Origin: Ardenticatenaceae bacterium
Lineage (GTDB): Bacteria > Chloroflexota > Anaerolineae > Promineifilales > Promineifilaceae
DNA length: 64,000 nucleotides
Direction of reading: 5' to 3'
NCBI GenBank assembly: GCA_020634495.1
Contig: JACKBR010000021.1
Coordinates: 1-64,000 of the forward strand
How positions within the stretch are numbered: position 1 is the first letter of the stretch; each line of letters starts with the position of its first letter. Shown piece by piece: positions 25,733-34,709 of the stretch. A program made the translations under genes and the position numbers. Under the pieces are notes generated by a model that was not told the DNA's origin, made no database searches, and worked only from the letters and a program-made list of their open reading frames with translations.

Positions 25733-26850
25733 TACGGAGAAGCAGGCCATAAGTTGGGCCACTCCGGGTTTTGGTGATAAGGGGCAAATTCAGGCAAGGC
25801 TTCCAGTAATTCTTTGTCCTTAAAGCCTGCGGCAATCGCCTCTTGCAAATAATCAATGGCCACCGGCTCTTCAAGATGGGCCATTGCTCGGGCAGCTAAA
25901 AAGTAAATGTAAGCAGGCGGTTCATCATCCACTTCGATGGCGATTTCCAGCATGTCGGCGGCTTCTTCGTACATTTGTGCCTCGAAGAAGTAGAAGCGGC
26001 CCAACTCTGCGTAATGCTGGGCTTCGTTGGTGTGGAATTCGTAAAAGTGATACGGCCGTTCAAACACAAAACCCACGTTAACGGCCGTTCCAATCGAGCC
26101 AGGATTATCCGCGCCGCAGTCCCAGCCGATATGTTTGAAGCCCGCCTGCTGGCAAAATTCTACGGTGGCGGCAGTTACGGCCGTTGCCAGACCGCGCCGT
26201 TGGTGGGCCGGAACCGTTTGGATGCCAATTTCGCAAGCATCCCCCACCGTCACGTCCGCCAGACACCAGCACACAATCTCGTTTTGGTGCAAAGCGGCAA
26301 AGCCAAAGCCATTTTGCAAAAAGTTGGCTTCGTTCTGCCAGCCAATGCGGATCGAATCGGCGATGTGTTTGGGCAGCCGCTGGCCTTGTTCCGCCAGTAA
26401 AGCGGCATCCAAACGGGCAATTTGGTAGCCTGCGGGCAAAATTGTGCGCCAATCGAGCCGCGCTTTGTCAAAAAGGTAGTAATGATTGTCGCCCCAAATC
26501 GGCGGCCAGCGCCAGTCGCCCAAAATGTCGGCCAGCGCGGGTTCCCACGCTTGTGAATCCAGACAAATGTCCAGCACAGGATTGTCTGGATTGACCCGGT
26601 CGCCAGCCAGCAGGGTAGCCGCCAGCTCTGTCTTGAGCGCATTGTTGAAGGCGGCGTTGTCTGGATTGCCTACCAAATAAGTGCAGTCCAGCGACACGGC
26701 AAAACCGCTGCGGGGGGCGTCCAGGTTGTCTACGTAGACGCGGCCGGGACTGGTTTGTTGGAGAACGGCCGTTACATGCACATTCCACTCAGCCATTTTG
26801 GCAAAAAGGGAAGTTGCCTTGGCGAATTGTTCTGGTTTTAAGCGAATCAT
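25732..26850 (-). CDS. ZmaR-like GNAT acetyltransferase with TPR-like tail
   Basis: The 372-residue protein has an N-terminal region of about 150 residues (GNAT_acetyltr_2-like) and a GNAT core with the acetyl-CoA loop IQTVPAHQRRGLATAVTAA and the distal GWDCGADNPGSIGTAVNVGF. This resembles ZmaR-type enzymes, one of which acetylates the antibiotic zwittermicin A. The last 110 residues look like helical TPR repeats (AELGRFYFFEAQMYEEAADML, AIDYLQEAIAAGF). The target is unknown. No strong ribosome binding site precedes the ATG. The gene ends exactly in a hairpin repeat, and its 3' end is duplicated downstream. Confidence 0.8.
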   Translation of the reverse strand: MIRLKPEQFAKATSLFAKMAEWNVHVTAVLQQTSPGRVYVDNLDAPRSGFAVSLDCTYLVGNPDNAAFNNALKTELAATLLAGDRVNPDNPVLDICLDSQAWEPALADILGDWRWPPIWGDNHYYLFDKARLDWRTILPAGYQIARLDAALLAEQGQRLPKHIADSIRIGWQNEANFLQNGFGFAALHQNEIVCWCLADVTVGDACEIGIQTVPAHQRRGLATAVTAATVEFCQQAGFKHIGWDCGADNPGSIGTAVNVGFVFERPYHFYEFHTNEAQHYAELGRFYFFEAQMYEEAADMLEIAIEVDDEPPAYIYFLAARAMAHLEEPVAIDYLQEAIAAGFKDKELLEALPEFAPYHQNPEWPNLWPASP

Positions 26851-26866
26851 AGTCTGTGTTCTTTTA

Positions 26867-26960
26867 TTAGGAACACAGAGTTGCGCAGAGAACCGCAGAG
26901 CTACACAGAGAAAAAACTCTGAGAAACTCTGCGCCTACTCTGTGTCCCTCTGTGTTCTGC
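26867..26960. repeat. CACAGAG-type dispersed repeat in inverted arrangement
   Basis: AGGAACACAGAG...CGCAGAG...CACAGAG on the left is mirrored by CTCTGCGC...CTCTGTG...CTCTGTGTTCTGC on the right, making a long imperfect hairpin of about 90 bases. It is intergenic, upstream of the ZmaR-like gene. The rest of the gap to 27073 shows nothing recognisable. Confidence 0.7.
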
Positions 26961-27073
26961 TTTTTCCATTCAAAAGTTCCAAAATTAGCTGGATAAACAA
27001 CGCTGGTTTTCCAAGTTGAGCATGTGAGCCACGCCAGGAACGACATGCTGTTGATTCAATTTTTTAAGAATGG

Positions 27074-28270
27074 TTAATCAAGTTCAGACAGAACTTCATA
27101 TAAGTTGACATAATTATCATAGCGCCATTGGGCGATACGGCCGTTTTCCACCGCATCCTTCACCGCACAGCCTGGCTCGTGCGAATGAGTGCAGTCATTA
27201 AAGCGGCAAAAACCCACCACGCCCGCCAGATCAGGATAAAACGTAATCAGGTCATCGGGGTGCAGACCATGCAGCCCCATGTCCTTAATGCCGGGCGTAT
27301 CGACGACGCTGCCGCCCATTGCCAGAGGTAGCATGATGGCCTGGGTGGTGGTGTGCCTCCCTTCGCGGCTTTTCAGGTTGCTCACCTCGCTGGTGCGCAG
27401 CTGCAAGCCGGACTGCACGGCGTTGAGCAGGGTCGATTTGCCCACGCCGGAAAGCCCGGCCAGCACCGTCGTTTGCCCGCGCAAAAAGTCGCGCACCGGC
27501 TCAATCCCGTCATTTTCAGCGGCGCTGGTGAGGAAAACGGGAATGTCGAGGGCGCGGTAGGGGGCAACGGCCGTTTCCACCTCCGTGACCCGTTTTGCCA
27601 GATCGATCTTGTTGAGGCAAACGGCCGTTTTCAAGCCATTTCGCGCTGCCCCAATCAAATATTCATCAATCATTTGCAGCCAAATTTTTGGCTCGCGCCA
27701 GGCGGCCACTACCAGCAGTTGGTCAATGTTTGCAGCCAGGATTTGCTTTAGATGCACATCAAAGCTGTCGGCGCGGGCCAGGCCGCTGCGGCGCGGCAGC
27801 ACCCCTTCCACCAGGCCGCGCTCGTCGCTGAGCGGCTGCACCAGCACCCGGTCGCCCACGGCCAAAATGTTGGTGTAGCCGGTGCCTTCGGCGGTGAGGA
27901 TGCCGCGCACGTCGCACACAATCGTGTTGCCGTTTACCTCGGCGCGGCACAGGCCACGGCTCACTTCTACCACTTTGCCCAGCAAAAATGGCGTCTCAGC
28001 GGCCATTGCTTGCCATTGGTCATCGTTTAGGCTGGCTTGCAGAACGGCCGTTGCCTGTTCTGTCACTGCTTTGCGCCGATCTAGCTCATCCAGCGGCATG
28101 ATGCGCTGATCAGCAATCTGGCCTTCTTCATCGGGCACCAGCGGCTGCCAATCGACGCGATGCTTTTCCTGGTTAGCGGCCGTGTTGTGCCGCAGCTTTT
28201 TGCGACGCCCTTTTTCGGCGTCCCACGCTTTGCGCTGCTGCTGGCGAATCTCTTTTCTCTTTTTACTCAT
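27074..28270 (-). CDS. rsgA: Ribosome small subunit-dependent GTPase A
   Basis: A circularly permuted GTPase that acts late in 30S subunit maturation. In order, the 398-residue protein shows a very basic N-terminal tail (KKRKEIRQQQRKAW), an OB-fold, the permuted G4 motif CLNKIDLAK, then G1 LAGLSGVGKSTLLNAV, the RHTTTQ switch and G3 VDTPGIKDMG. The C-terminal zinc knuckle is CRFNDCTHSHEPGC. The ATG at 28270 was chosen over an upstream TTG, with GGA nine to ten bases upstream. It is a housekeeping gene embedded in an otherwise accessory, repeat-rich block. Confidence 0.95.
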   Translation of the reverse strand: MSKKRKEIRQQQRKAWDAEKGRRKKLRHNTAANQEKHRVDWQPLVPDEEGQIADQRIMPLDELDRRKAVTEQATAVLQASLNDDQWQAMAAETPFLLGKVVEVSRGLCRAEVNGNTIVCDVRGILTAEGTGYTNILAVGDRVLVQPLSDERGLVEGVLPRRSGLARADSFDVHLKQILAANIDQLLVVAAWREPKIWLQMIDEYLIGAARNGLKTAVCLNKIDLAKRVTEVETAVAPYRALDIPVFLTSAAENDGIEPVRDFLRGQTTVLAGLSGVGKSTLLNAVQSGLQLRTSEVSNLKSREGRHTTTQAIMLPLAMGGSVVDTPGIKDMGLHGLHPDDLITFYPDLAGVVGFCRFNDCTHSHEPGCAVKDAVENGRIAQWRYDNYVNLYEVLSELD

Positions 28271-28284
28271 ATTTTTTTCCAAAT

Positions 28285-28352
28285 GGGACGCGGATTTACG
28301 CGGATGACGCGGATAAGAAATAAATCAGCGTTTATCGGCGTTCATCAGCGTC
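28285..28352. repeat. ACGCGGAT/AATCAGCG-type dispersed repeat
   Basis: GGGACGCGGATTTACGCGGA and TGACGCGGAT are followed by AAATCAGCGTTTATCGGCGT and TCATCAGCGTCC. The two halves are roughly inverted, giving a weak hairpin. It fills the gap between rsgA and the small gene at 28353. Confidence 0.7.
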
Positions 28353-28700
28353 CTATTTTTCTATAGACATGCACCAGCCGATGAGGCGGCGCACGAAGTC
28401 GTTGGTGGGGTACGGTTTGCTGTCGTGTTTCCAGCGGGGCACCTGCACCTCTTTGGCTCCGGGCTGGCGGGGAAACTGCTCCCCTTCCACCCGGAGCGTG
28501 GTGAATTCATCCCCTTCTTTGGGGATGCGGTAATGCACAATGAACTTTTTGTTGGTGGCAATGATGTGTACAATCCGCTCCGGCGTGTGATCAACAAAGC
28601 CGCCCTCTTCGGGAATGTGTTCATCTTTGCTCTCGACGTACCAGATGTACGGCCGTCCTTTCACTTTTACCTTGCGTTTGCCTTTTGTATTTACTGCCAA
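28353..28700 (-). CDS. Small protein of unknown function, TTG start
   Basis: I do not recognise this 115-residue protein. It has a basic N-terminus (KGKRKVKVKGRPYIWYVESK), a beta-rich middle (RIVHIIATNKKFIVHYRIPK) and a C-terminal Trp/Cys segment (LIGWCMSIEK). There is no signal peptide or membrane helix, so it is cytoplasmic. TTG at 28700 is the best start because AAGGAG lies six bases upstream. The open frame continues upstream to 28790 only because a CACAGAG-type repeat happens to be open; that part is rich in Phe-Ser-Ala and is not counted as protein. Confidence 0.65.
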   Translation of the reverse strand: MAVNTKGKRKVKVKGRPYIWYVESKDEHIPEEGGFVDHTPERIVHIIATNKKFIVHYRIPKEGDEFTTLRVEGEQFPRQPGAKEVQVPRWKHDSKPYPTNDFVRRLIGWCMSIEK

Positions 28701-28721
28701 ATTGCGCTCCTTCGAAAATAA

Positions 28722-28922
28722 TTTAACCGCGGAGAACGCGGAGAACGCAGAGAAAAATTTGGTAAATCTGCGCAATCTGCTGATTTTCATTCATGGTGGT
28801 CAACGACAGTCGGTGTCGTCTCCTCTGAAAATAAAAAGCGGAACACAGAGTTTCACAGAGAAAGCGCAGAGTTTCACAGAGAATTCAGAGAAAAATCTGT
28901 GCAATCTGTGTAATCTGCTATT
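28722..28922. repeat. Composite CACAGAG/CGCGGAG-type repeat block
   Basis: About 200 bases made of two related blocks: GCGGAGAACGCGGAGAACGC with AAATCTGCGCAATCTGCTGA, and AACACAGAGTTTCACAGAGA with AATCTGTGTAATCTGC. A stretch shared with 24580-24615 (CTGATTTTCATTCATGGTG) joins them. No gene is seen. Confidence 0.75.
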
Positions 28923-29930
28923 TTACAATGGTTTGCGGTAGGTGGCGGATAGCTTATCGGCTTGAAAGCCGAGTCCTGTATAAAGCTGCACAGCCCCTGT
29001 CGTGTCTTCGGTATCGACACCTAACGCCGCTTCTTCCATACCTTCTTTTTTCAATACTTGCAGGCTGCGGGCGATGAGGGCTTTGGCCAGGCCCTGGCCG
29101 CGCCAGAACTGTCGCACAAAAATGCCTTCAGTGTTGCCACGCAAACGGCCGAATGCTTCATTCTCTTTCGTGTCGATGTAATTTAACACACCGCCAGCCA
29201 CTTCTGTCCCGTTCCAGCCAATTTGAAACAGGGTCGGATCAAAACTCGGCTGCTCTGACCAGGCGTGAAAATCCTCATCGGTCCATTCCGTCTCGCCCCA
29301 ATTATCTTTGAATGCTTCCCGGCACGCCTCCCAGATTTTGCGCCACTCTGTGTGCGAACCCTGGCGTACTTCAATGTTTTCAGGGAGCGGGTAGTTGGGG
29401 ATGTTGTGGAGCGACGGCCGTACCATTCTAACAAAGTAACGTACCGGCTTATACCCTTCGTCTTGCAGCGCCTCTGCCCAATTGACATCGCCATCACTGG
29501 CAAAGCTGGTGAGGAACTTTGTGCCGTTTGACGGATGGCTTTTTGCAATTTGACGCAAACGGGATTCGTTAAATTGCAGCATGGCCCGGCGGATTCCTTC
29601 ACCTCGCCAATCTGGGCGCAGCTGGGCAAAATGAGCATAGTTGTGAATACCGTCGAGCTGTACTTCCCACCAGCATCTGCTGTACCCAATCATTTCGCCA
29701 TGAACTTCAGCAAAAACCATATCTTGATAAGGATCACAATTTGTCATGTGCCGGTAATTGCTCCGGGTCTCTTCAACAGTGGTTGTCCAATCATTGCCAT
29801 CCACAATATTGCTGCGGTTGATGATCTCAACCATCGCGGGAATATCTTCATCACCCCGAAAATGACGAAAAACCAGGCCAGGAACGGCCGTTTCCATCTT
29901 CACATCGATCAAATTATTTTGAATACGCAT
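28923..29930 (-). CDS. Tandem-GNAT acetyltransferase, paralogue A
   Basis: The 335-residue protein has two GNAT halves. The second is clear: GIFVRQFWRGQGLAKALIARS, then DTEDTTGAVQLYTGLGF. The first is diverged but keeps FAQLRPDWRGEGIRRAMLQ. It is closely similar over its full length to the next gene (29944-30960), for example in SNCDPATDMIF / TNCDPYQDMVF and SYRCWW-like motifs, so the pair arose by tandem duplication. MshD-like layout; substrate unknown. GAGGAAG precedes the ATG. Confidence 0.82.
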   Translation of the reverse strand: MRIQNNLIDVKMETAVPGLVFRHFRGDEDIPAMVEIINRSNIVDGNDWTTTVEETRSNYRHMTNCDPYQDMVFAEVHGEMIGYSRCWWEVQLDGIHNYAHFAQLRPDWRGEGIRRAMLQFNESRLRQIAKSHPSNGTKFLTSFASDGDVNWAEALQDEGYKPVRYFVRMVRPSLHNIPNYPLPENIEVRQGSHTEWRKIWEACREAFKDNWGETEWTDEDFHAWSEQPSFDPTLFQIGWNGTEVAGGVLNYIDTKENEAFGRLRGNTEGIFVRQFWRGQGLAKALIARSLQVLKKEGMEEAALGVDTEDTTGAVQLYTGLGFQADKLSATYRKPL

Positions 29931-29943
29931 GTCTTCCTCTAAT

Positions 29944-30960
29944 TTACAGAGGCTTACGAAAAGTAACGCCTCGCTTCACTTCCTTAAAGCCCAGGCTGCG
30001 ATAAAGCTGCAAAGCCCCGTTGGGATTTTGGCCATCCACGCTCAAGGCGGCATCTTCCATGCCAGCATCCTTTAGCACCTGGAAGCTGCGCGTGATGAGC
30101 GCTTTGGCCACGCCACGCCGCCGCCAAGGGCGACGCACAAAGATGGTTTCCGTGTAGCCACGCTGGCGATCATGCTCTTTGTTTTCGGCTTCATCAACGT
30201 AGTTGAGCACGCCACCGGCAACCTCATCCCCATCCCAGGCGATTTGCCACAGATCGGGGTTGAAGGTTGGGTATTTTTCCCAGACGTCAAACGATTCCTC
30301 TGGCCATTCAGGCGAAGCCCAATGGTCGCGGAACGCCTCGCGTGCCCCTTCCCAAATTTGCCGCCATTCGGCCAGGCTGCCCCGGCGAACCTCAATGCCG
30401 TCTGGCACGGGGCAGTGGGGGATGTCGTCGAGAGACGGCCGTACCATGTCGAACCCGTAGCGCACAACTTTGAAGCCTTCATCTTGCAGCAGTTGATGCC
30501 AACTCACTTCGCCCTGGCCCGCCCAACTGGTAAAAAACTGGTTGATGGCTGCCGGATGCTCGGTGCTGATTTGGCGCAGACGTTTTTGCAGATGGTGGAT
30601 CATTGCCCGGCGGATGCCGTGAACGCGCCACTGGGGCAGCAGTCTGGCAAAAAAGTAATAGCTGTACCCTTCATCTTTGAGATCGTGCCACCAGCAACGG
30701 CCGTATCCCACCACAGCCTCATCAACCTCCACAAAAATCATGTCCGTTGCCGGATCGCAGTTGGAGAGATAGCTGTAATCGGCCGCGATGTCCTCCAGAT
30801 TGGTCACATAATCAGACTGGTCTGCTTCGCGGCTGCCATTGAAGATGTCCACAATGTGCGGATAGTCGCTCTCACCCTGAAAGCCACGAAAGCGCAGCCC
30901 TGGCACAGCAGGCATTTCTGCTACTTCAATTTCGTTGTTCACTAATTCAATACTAGACAT
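29944..30960 (-). CDS. Tandem-GNAT acetyltransferase, paralogue B
   Basis: A 338-residue paralogue of the preceding enzyme, 13 bases upstream of it on the same strand. The acetyl-CoA loops are RLLPQWRVHGIRRAMIHHL in the first half and IFVRRPWRRRGVAKALITRS in the second, with VDGQNPNGALQLYRSLGF after it. AGGAG precedes the ATG. It follows, on the same strand, the ABC exporter operon ending at 30984, so it may belong to the same transcript. The substrate is unknown; acetylation of an exported or toxic small molecule is a guess from context. Confidence 0.82.
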   Translation of the reverse strand: MSSIELVNNEIEVAEMPAVPGLRFRGFQGESDYPHIVDIFNGSREADQSDYVTNLEDIAADYSYLSNCDPATDMIFVEVDEAVVGYGRCWWHDLKDEGYSYYFFARLLPQWRVHGIRRAMIHHLQKRLRQISTEHPAAINQFFTSWAGQGEVSWHQLLQDEGFKVVRYGFDMVRPSLDDIPHCPVPDGIEVRRGSLAEWRQIWEGAREAFRDHWASPEWPEESFDVWEKYPTFNPDLWQIAWDGDEVAGGVLNYVDEAENKEHDRQRGYTETIFVRRPWRRRGVAKALITRSFQVLKDAGMEDAALSVDGQNPNGALQLYRSLGFKEVKRGVTFRKPL

Positions 30961-30983
30961 AATGTTACTCCTCCTGCATTCAA

Positions 30984-32789
30984 TTACAGTCTTAACTGCA
31001 TGTTGTACAAATTTGCATACGTGCCACCTAAGGCGATCAATTCTTCATGCGTGCCTTGTTCATCAACCCCTCGCTCTGTCAAAACAACAATGCGCTCCGC
31101 ATTTCTCACAGTGGATAGCCGGTGGGCAATCACAATGGTGGTGCGATTGTTGGCCAACTTTTCTAATGATTCCCGAATGGCTTGCTCACTTTCGTTATCT
31201 AAAGCGCTGGTTGCCTCATCAAAAATGATAACGGGTGGGTTTTTCAAAAAGACGCGGGCAATGCTCAACCGCTGCTTTTGTCCACCAGACAACTTCACGC
31301 CGCGCTGGCCAATATCCGTGTTGTACCCGTCTGGCAAAGCCATAATGAAGCGGTGCGCATTTGCCCTTTTGGCAGCGTCTACAATTTCCGCCGTGCTGGC
31401 ATTCATGAGGCCATAGCGAATATTTTCGGCCACCGTTCCGGCAAAAAGGTACACATCCTGCTGCACCAGCCCGATGTTGCGCCGCAGTGTGCCCAGGTGA
31501 ATGTTCTTGATGTTGTTGCCATCCAAAAACACCGCGCCCTCATTCACCTCATAAAACCGGGGAATTAAGGAGCAGAGCGTGGTTTTGCCAATGCCAGACG
31601 TGCCCACCAGGGCCACAAACTCCCCGGCCTGTATGTCTAATGAAAGATTCTTAAAAACATAATCAGCTTCCTCTTTGTACTTAAAGCTAACATTTTTGAA
31701 GGTTACATTGCCCTGAACCTGTTCCAGATGGTTGGCGTTTGGCGCGTCTTGAATGTCTGGTTCTACTTCCAGAACTTCCATGAATCGCTCAAAGCCAGCG
31801 ATGCCTTCCTGGTAAAGTCGGGTGAAATTGCCGTAACGGCGAATCGGTTCAATAAGAATGCCCACGCAAAGCAGAAACGTGATCAGGTCTGGCAAATCCA
31901 GCGAAGCTTTGACAATGCCAATGCCGCCAAAAACAATCACAGCCACCGTCATGAGCTGGGTAAAGGCGATTAACCCTTCATAAAAAAAGGTTTCGCTGCG
32001 GATGCTATCGCTTCTGCTTTGCAAAAACCGGTTATCTTCCTGGGAAAATTTCTTTGCCTCGACTGCTTCATTGTTAAACGATTTCACGACGCGAATCCCT
32101 GCAAGCGTATCTTCCACCTGGGCATTGATGTCGCCGATTCTGTCGCGGCTTTGGCGCAAGGCGGCCTTCATTTTTTTGTTGAAATGGAAGGCATAGATGG
32201 CCATGATGGGCAAAAAGAGAAAGACGATGAGCGCCAACCTGGCGTTGATGGTGATTAAGATGGCAAACGCGCCCATGAAGTTCAGCGATGAAATCACAAT
32301 ATCCTCAGGGCCATGATGAAACAGTTCAGCCAGATTGAATGAATCATTGGTGAGCCGCGTCATCAGCTGCCCCACTTTTTGCTCGTCGTAAAAGCGAAAT
32401 GAGAGCTTTTGGTAATGGTCAAACAGCTCGCGGCGCATGTCTTGTTCCATTTTGGCCCCCATCATGTGCCCCTGGTAGGCCACAAACATATTGCCCAGGG
32501 TATGAATGACGATAAGCCCCAGCATGACTGCGCCCATGCCGTAGATTTGGTTAAGTTTGGCTGCCTCGCTGCCCGCCAGTACATTTTTGGTAATGTAGCT
32601 GACGCACAGCGGTATGAGCAGGGTGGTGGCGGAAACGACAAAAGCGCAGGCCATGTCTGCCCAAAACAAACCCATGTACGGCTTGTAGTAGGAGAGGAAT
32701 TTTCGGGCACGGCCGTTCCCAAAACCAAATTGCTTGCGGCCGTTTTCACTCAAAATTGGCCGTGCCGCTAATATTTCTATACTGCCCAC
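30984..32789 (-). CDS. ABC exporter, fused permease-ATPase
   Basis: A 601-residue type IV (MsbA-like) half-transporter. Six transmembrane helices occupy roughly residues 30-330. The ATPase has Walker A (VGTSGIGKTTLCS), the Q-loop region GLVQQDVYLF, the signature LSGGQKQRLSIARVF, Walker B VIIFDEATSALD and the switch His (IVIAHRLSTV). All catalytic residues are present. GTG start, three bases after the preceding stop codon begins, so it is coupled to the upstream ABC gene; the two probably form a heterodimer. Export substrate unknown (lipid, drug or peptide). Confidence 0.9.
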   Translation of the reverse strand: MGSIEILAARPILSENGRKQFGFGNGRARKFLSYYKPYMGLFWADMACAFVVSATTLLIPLCVSYITKNVLAGSEAAKLNQIYGMGAVMLGLIVIHTLGNMFVAYQGHMMGAKMEQDMRRELFDHYQKLSFRFYDEQKVGQLMTRLTNDSFNLAELFHHGPEDIVISSLNFMGAFAILITINARLALIVFLFLPIMAIYAFHFNKKMKAALRQSRDRIGDINAQVEDTLAGIRVVKSFNNEAVEAKKFSQEDNRFLQSRSDSIRSETFFYEGLIAFTQLMTVAVIVFGGIGIVKASLDLPDLITFLLCVGILIEPIRRYGNFTRLYQEGIAGFERFMEVLEVEPDIQDAPNANHLEQVQGNVTFKNVSFKYKEEADYVFKNLSLDIQAGEFVALVGTSGIGKTTLCSLIPRFYEVNEGAVFLDGNNIKNIHLGTLRRNIGLVQQDVYLFAGTVAENIRYGLMNASTAEIVDAAKRANAHRFIMALPDGYNTDIGQRGVKLSGGQKQRLSIARVFLKNPPVIIFDEATSALDNESEQAIRESLEKLANNRTTIVIAHRLSTVRNAERIVVLTERGVDEQGTHEELIALGGTYANLYNMQLRL

Positions 32790-34709
32790 TTAAACCATCT
32801 CCCCTTGCCACAAGGCCTGCATTTCTACTGATGTTGCCAACAGTTCATCCAGCGTTCCCTGGGCGGCGATACGGCCGTCTACCAGCACAATGATCTGGTC
32901 GGCTTGCTGCAACACCGCCCGGCGATGGCTTACCACCAGGCAGGTGGGAGATTGGAGATTGGCAGCTTGCAGCTGCGAGATTGGAGATTGATTACTAAAA
33001 TCTCCAGTCTCTAATCTCCAGTCTCCATTAAAAATCCCCTCCCACAGTTGCGCCTCCGTCTCCACGTCTAAGGCGCTGGACAAATCATCAAATACCAGCA
33101 GTTCCGCCTCGCGCACCAGCATCCGGGCGGTGGCGGTGCGCTGCACCTGGCCGCCAGACAGGCGCACGCCGCGCGGCCCCACGACGGTATCCAGCCCGGC
33201 TTCTAGCTGGGCGATGTCTGGTTGCAGCACGGCCGTTTGCAACGCCATCTCCAACCCATCCTCCGGCAAACCCAGCAAAATGTTGTCCCGCAGCGGTTCG
33301 CTGAACAGGCGCGGCACCTGCGGCGTGTAAGCCGCACGGGGTGGGGTGAAGAAGGTGGCGGGATTGGTGATAAGACGGCCGTTCCAGCGAATCTCACCGC
33401 CAGCCGCAGGCAGCAAACCCAGCAGCGCCCGCAGCAGCGTCGTCTTGCCTGAGCCGATCTTGCCCGTAATCACCGTAAAGCTGCCGCGCGGCAGGGTGAA
33501 GCTGATGTCTTCTAGGGACCAGGAATCAGTGGTCAGTGGGTCAGTGGTCAGGGGGTCAGTATTTACTGAATACTGATTACTGAATACTGAATACTCAAAT
33601 CCAAGTCCTTCAACTTCCAAAACCTCAAGCCGATCTTCCGCCGCCTTCACCGGCTTCTGAATAGCCGGAACTGGTTCATCTTCATAGATGGGCACGTGGG
33701 CCACCAGGCTTTCTGGCGGGGCGGCTGGCGTGATGGCTTGCAGGCGATCCAAAACCACGCGCTGCTGGGCAATCTCAGACAAATAGCTGCCAATTTGCGC
33801 CGGAAAGCGAGAGACGAAGAAAAGGTAGCTGGTAAACAGCACAAAATCACCGACGCTAAACGTGCCTTGCTGCAACGAAAAGCCAGCCATAATCACCATC
33901 AAAGCCACGGCCACGTCCCCCATGTTGTCCGTGACGGATTGGAAGATGGCCCAAAAGAGGCCAAAGCGAACGTTGGCCACGCGCCGCGCATCGCTTAATT
34001 CGCGCAGGTAGCCAATGGTGCCTGTTTCCGCATCGGCCACTTTGATGGCCTGGATGGCCCCGAACGTTTCGCCCAAAAAGGCCGCAACGGCACTGTCGCT
34101 AACCCGGCTAATGCGCACGTAAGTCAGGAAGCGCCCCCAGGCCCAGCGGGTGAGAAAGAAAACGCCGATGAGGGGCAGAATGGCAACGGCCGTAATCCCC
34201 GGTGCAATGCGAAACATGATGATCAGGGCAAAAATGGCAAACGTCGTGTGGCCGCTGATTTCGGGAACCCAGGTGGGGAAGTCAGCAAAATCAGCCAGAT
34301 CATCATCTAACCGGTTGATGACATCCCCGGTAGGCACGGGCAGCGGCTCGGCACCTGGCTTGTGCAGGATGTTTTGCATGACGTTGAGGCGCATGAGCGA
34401 TTGTGCCGCCATGCGTACCTTGGCCGCCCCCCAATTGCCCAGGATGTCAAACACCATTCGGCTCAGTTCCACACCAATGATGAGCAAGAGCAGAGTCCAA
34501 AGGGCGTTCGGAAGAGCAACGGCCGTTTCCACCGAACCATTCAACTGATCAAAGTAACTTTTTTCCAGCCAGCCCGGTACCAGCCGCATACCAAAAGCGT
34601 ACAGCGCCATCGCCACGCTTAGCACAAAATGCCACGGCCGGTAACGAATCAGCGACCAGGTTCCTGTTTTAATTGGAAGTTTGTCGAAGGTCGTTTTACT
34701 GTTGTTCAT
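32790..34709 (-). CDS. ABC exporter half, carrying two in-frame repeat insertions
   Basis: A 639-residue fused permease-ATPase. The ATPase motifs are intact: Walker [16 protein letters not shown], signature [15 protein letters not shown], Walker [13 protein letters not shown] (Asp where the catalytic Glu usually stands) and VVSHRRAV. With Asp in place of Glu it is probably the degenerate partner of a heterodimer with the next gene. Two short repeats are inserted in frame: [20 protein letters not shown] before the ATPase, and about 28 residues ([13 protein letters not shown]...) between the D-loop and the switch His. GGAG precedes the ATG at 34709. Confidence 0.88.
   Translation of the reverse strand: MNNSKTTFDKLPIKTGTWSLIRYRPWHFVLSVAMALYAFGMRLVPGWLEKSYFDQLNGSVETAVALPNALWTLLLLIIGVELSRMVFDILGNWGAAKVRMAAQSLMRLNVMQNILHKPGAEPLPVPTGDVINRLDDDLADFADFPTWVPEISGHTTFAIFALIIMFRIAPGITAVAILPLIGVFFLTRWAWGRFLTYVRISRVSDSAVAAFLGETFGAIQAIKVADAETGTIGYLRELSDARRVANVRFGLFWAIFQSVTDNMGDVAVALMVIMAGFSLQQGTFSVGDFVLFTSYLFFVSRFPAQIGSYLSEIAQQRVVLDRLQAITPAAPPESLVAHVPIYEDEPVPAIQKPVKAAEDRLEVLEVEGLGFEYSVFSNQYSVNTDPLTTDPLTTDSWSLEDISFTLPRGSFTVITGKIGSGKTTLLRALLGLLPAAGGEIRWNGRLITNPATFFTPPRAAYTPQVPRLFSEPLRDNILLGLPEDGLEMALQTAVLQPDIAQLEAGLDTVVGPRGVRLSGGQVQRTATARMLVREAELLVFDDLSSALDVETEAQLWEGIFNGDWRLETGDFSNQSPISQLQAANLQSPTCLVVSHRRAVLQQADQIIVLVDGRIAAQGTLDELLATSVEMQALWQGEMV
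32945..33029. repeat. GATTGGAGATTGG repeat inserted in an ABC ATPase
   Basis: GAGATTGGAGATTGG words on the left are mirrored by CTCCAGTCTCTAATCTCCAG on the right, with GCAGCTTGCAGCTGC between. The length keeps the reading frame open. Related to the terminator at 9461-9516 and to 36024-36058. Confidence 0.8.
33520..33597. repeat. GGTCAGT / TACTGAATACTGATTAC repeat inserted in the same ABC gene
   Basis: Tandem GTCAGTGG words are followed by ACTGAATACTGATTACTGAA and TACTGAATACTC. The same ACTGAATACTGATTACTGA unit is at 36063-36081 in the neighbouring ABC gene. It encodes the SNQYSV-type linker and keeps the frame. Confidence 0.8.

Noticed and set aside
28701..28790. N-terminal extension of the small gene at 28353
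   Set aside because: Encoded by a CACAGAG/CGCGGAG-type dispersed repeat (Phe-Ser-Ala repeats); TTG at 28700 has a perfect ribosome site.
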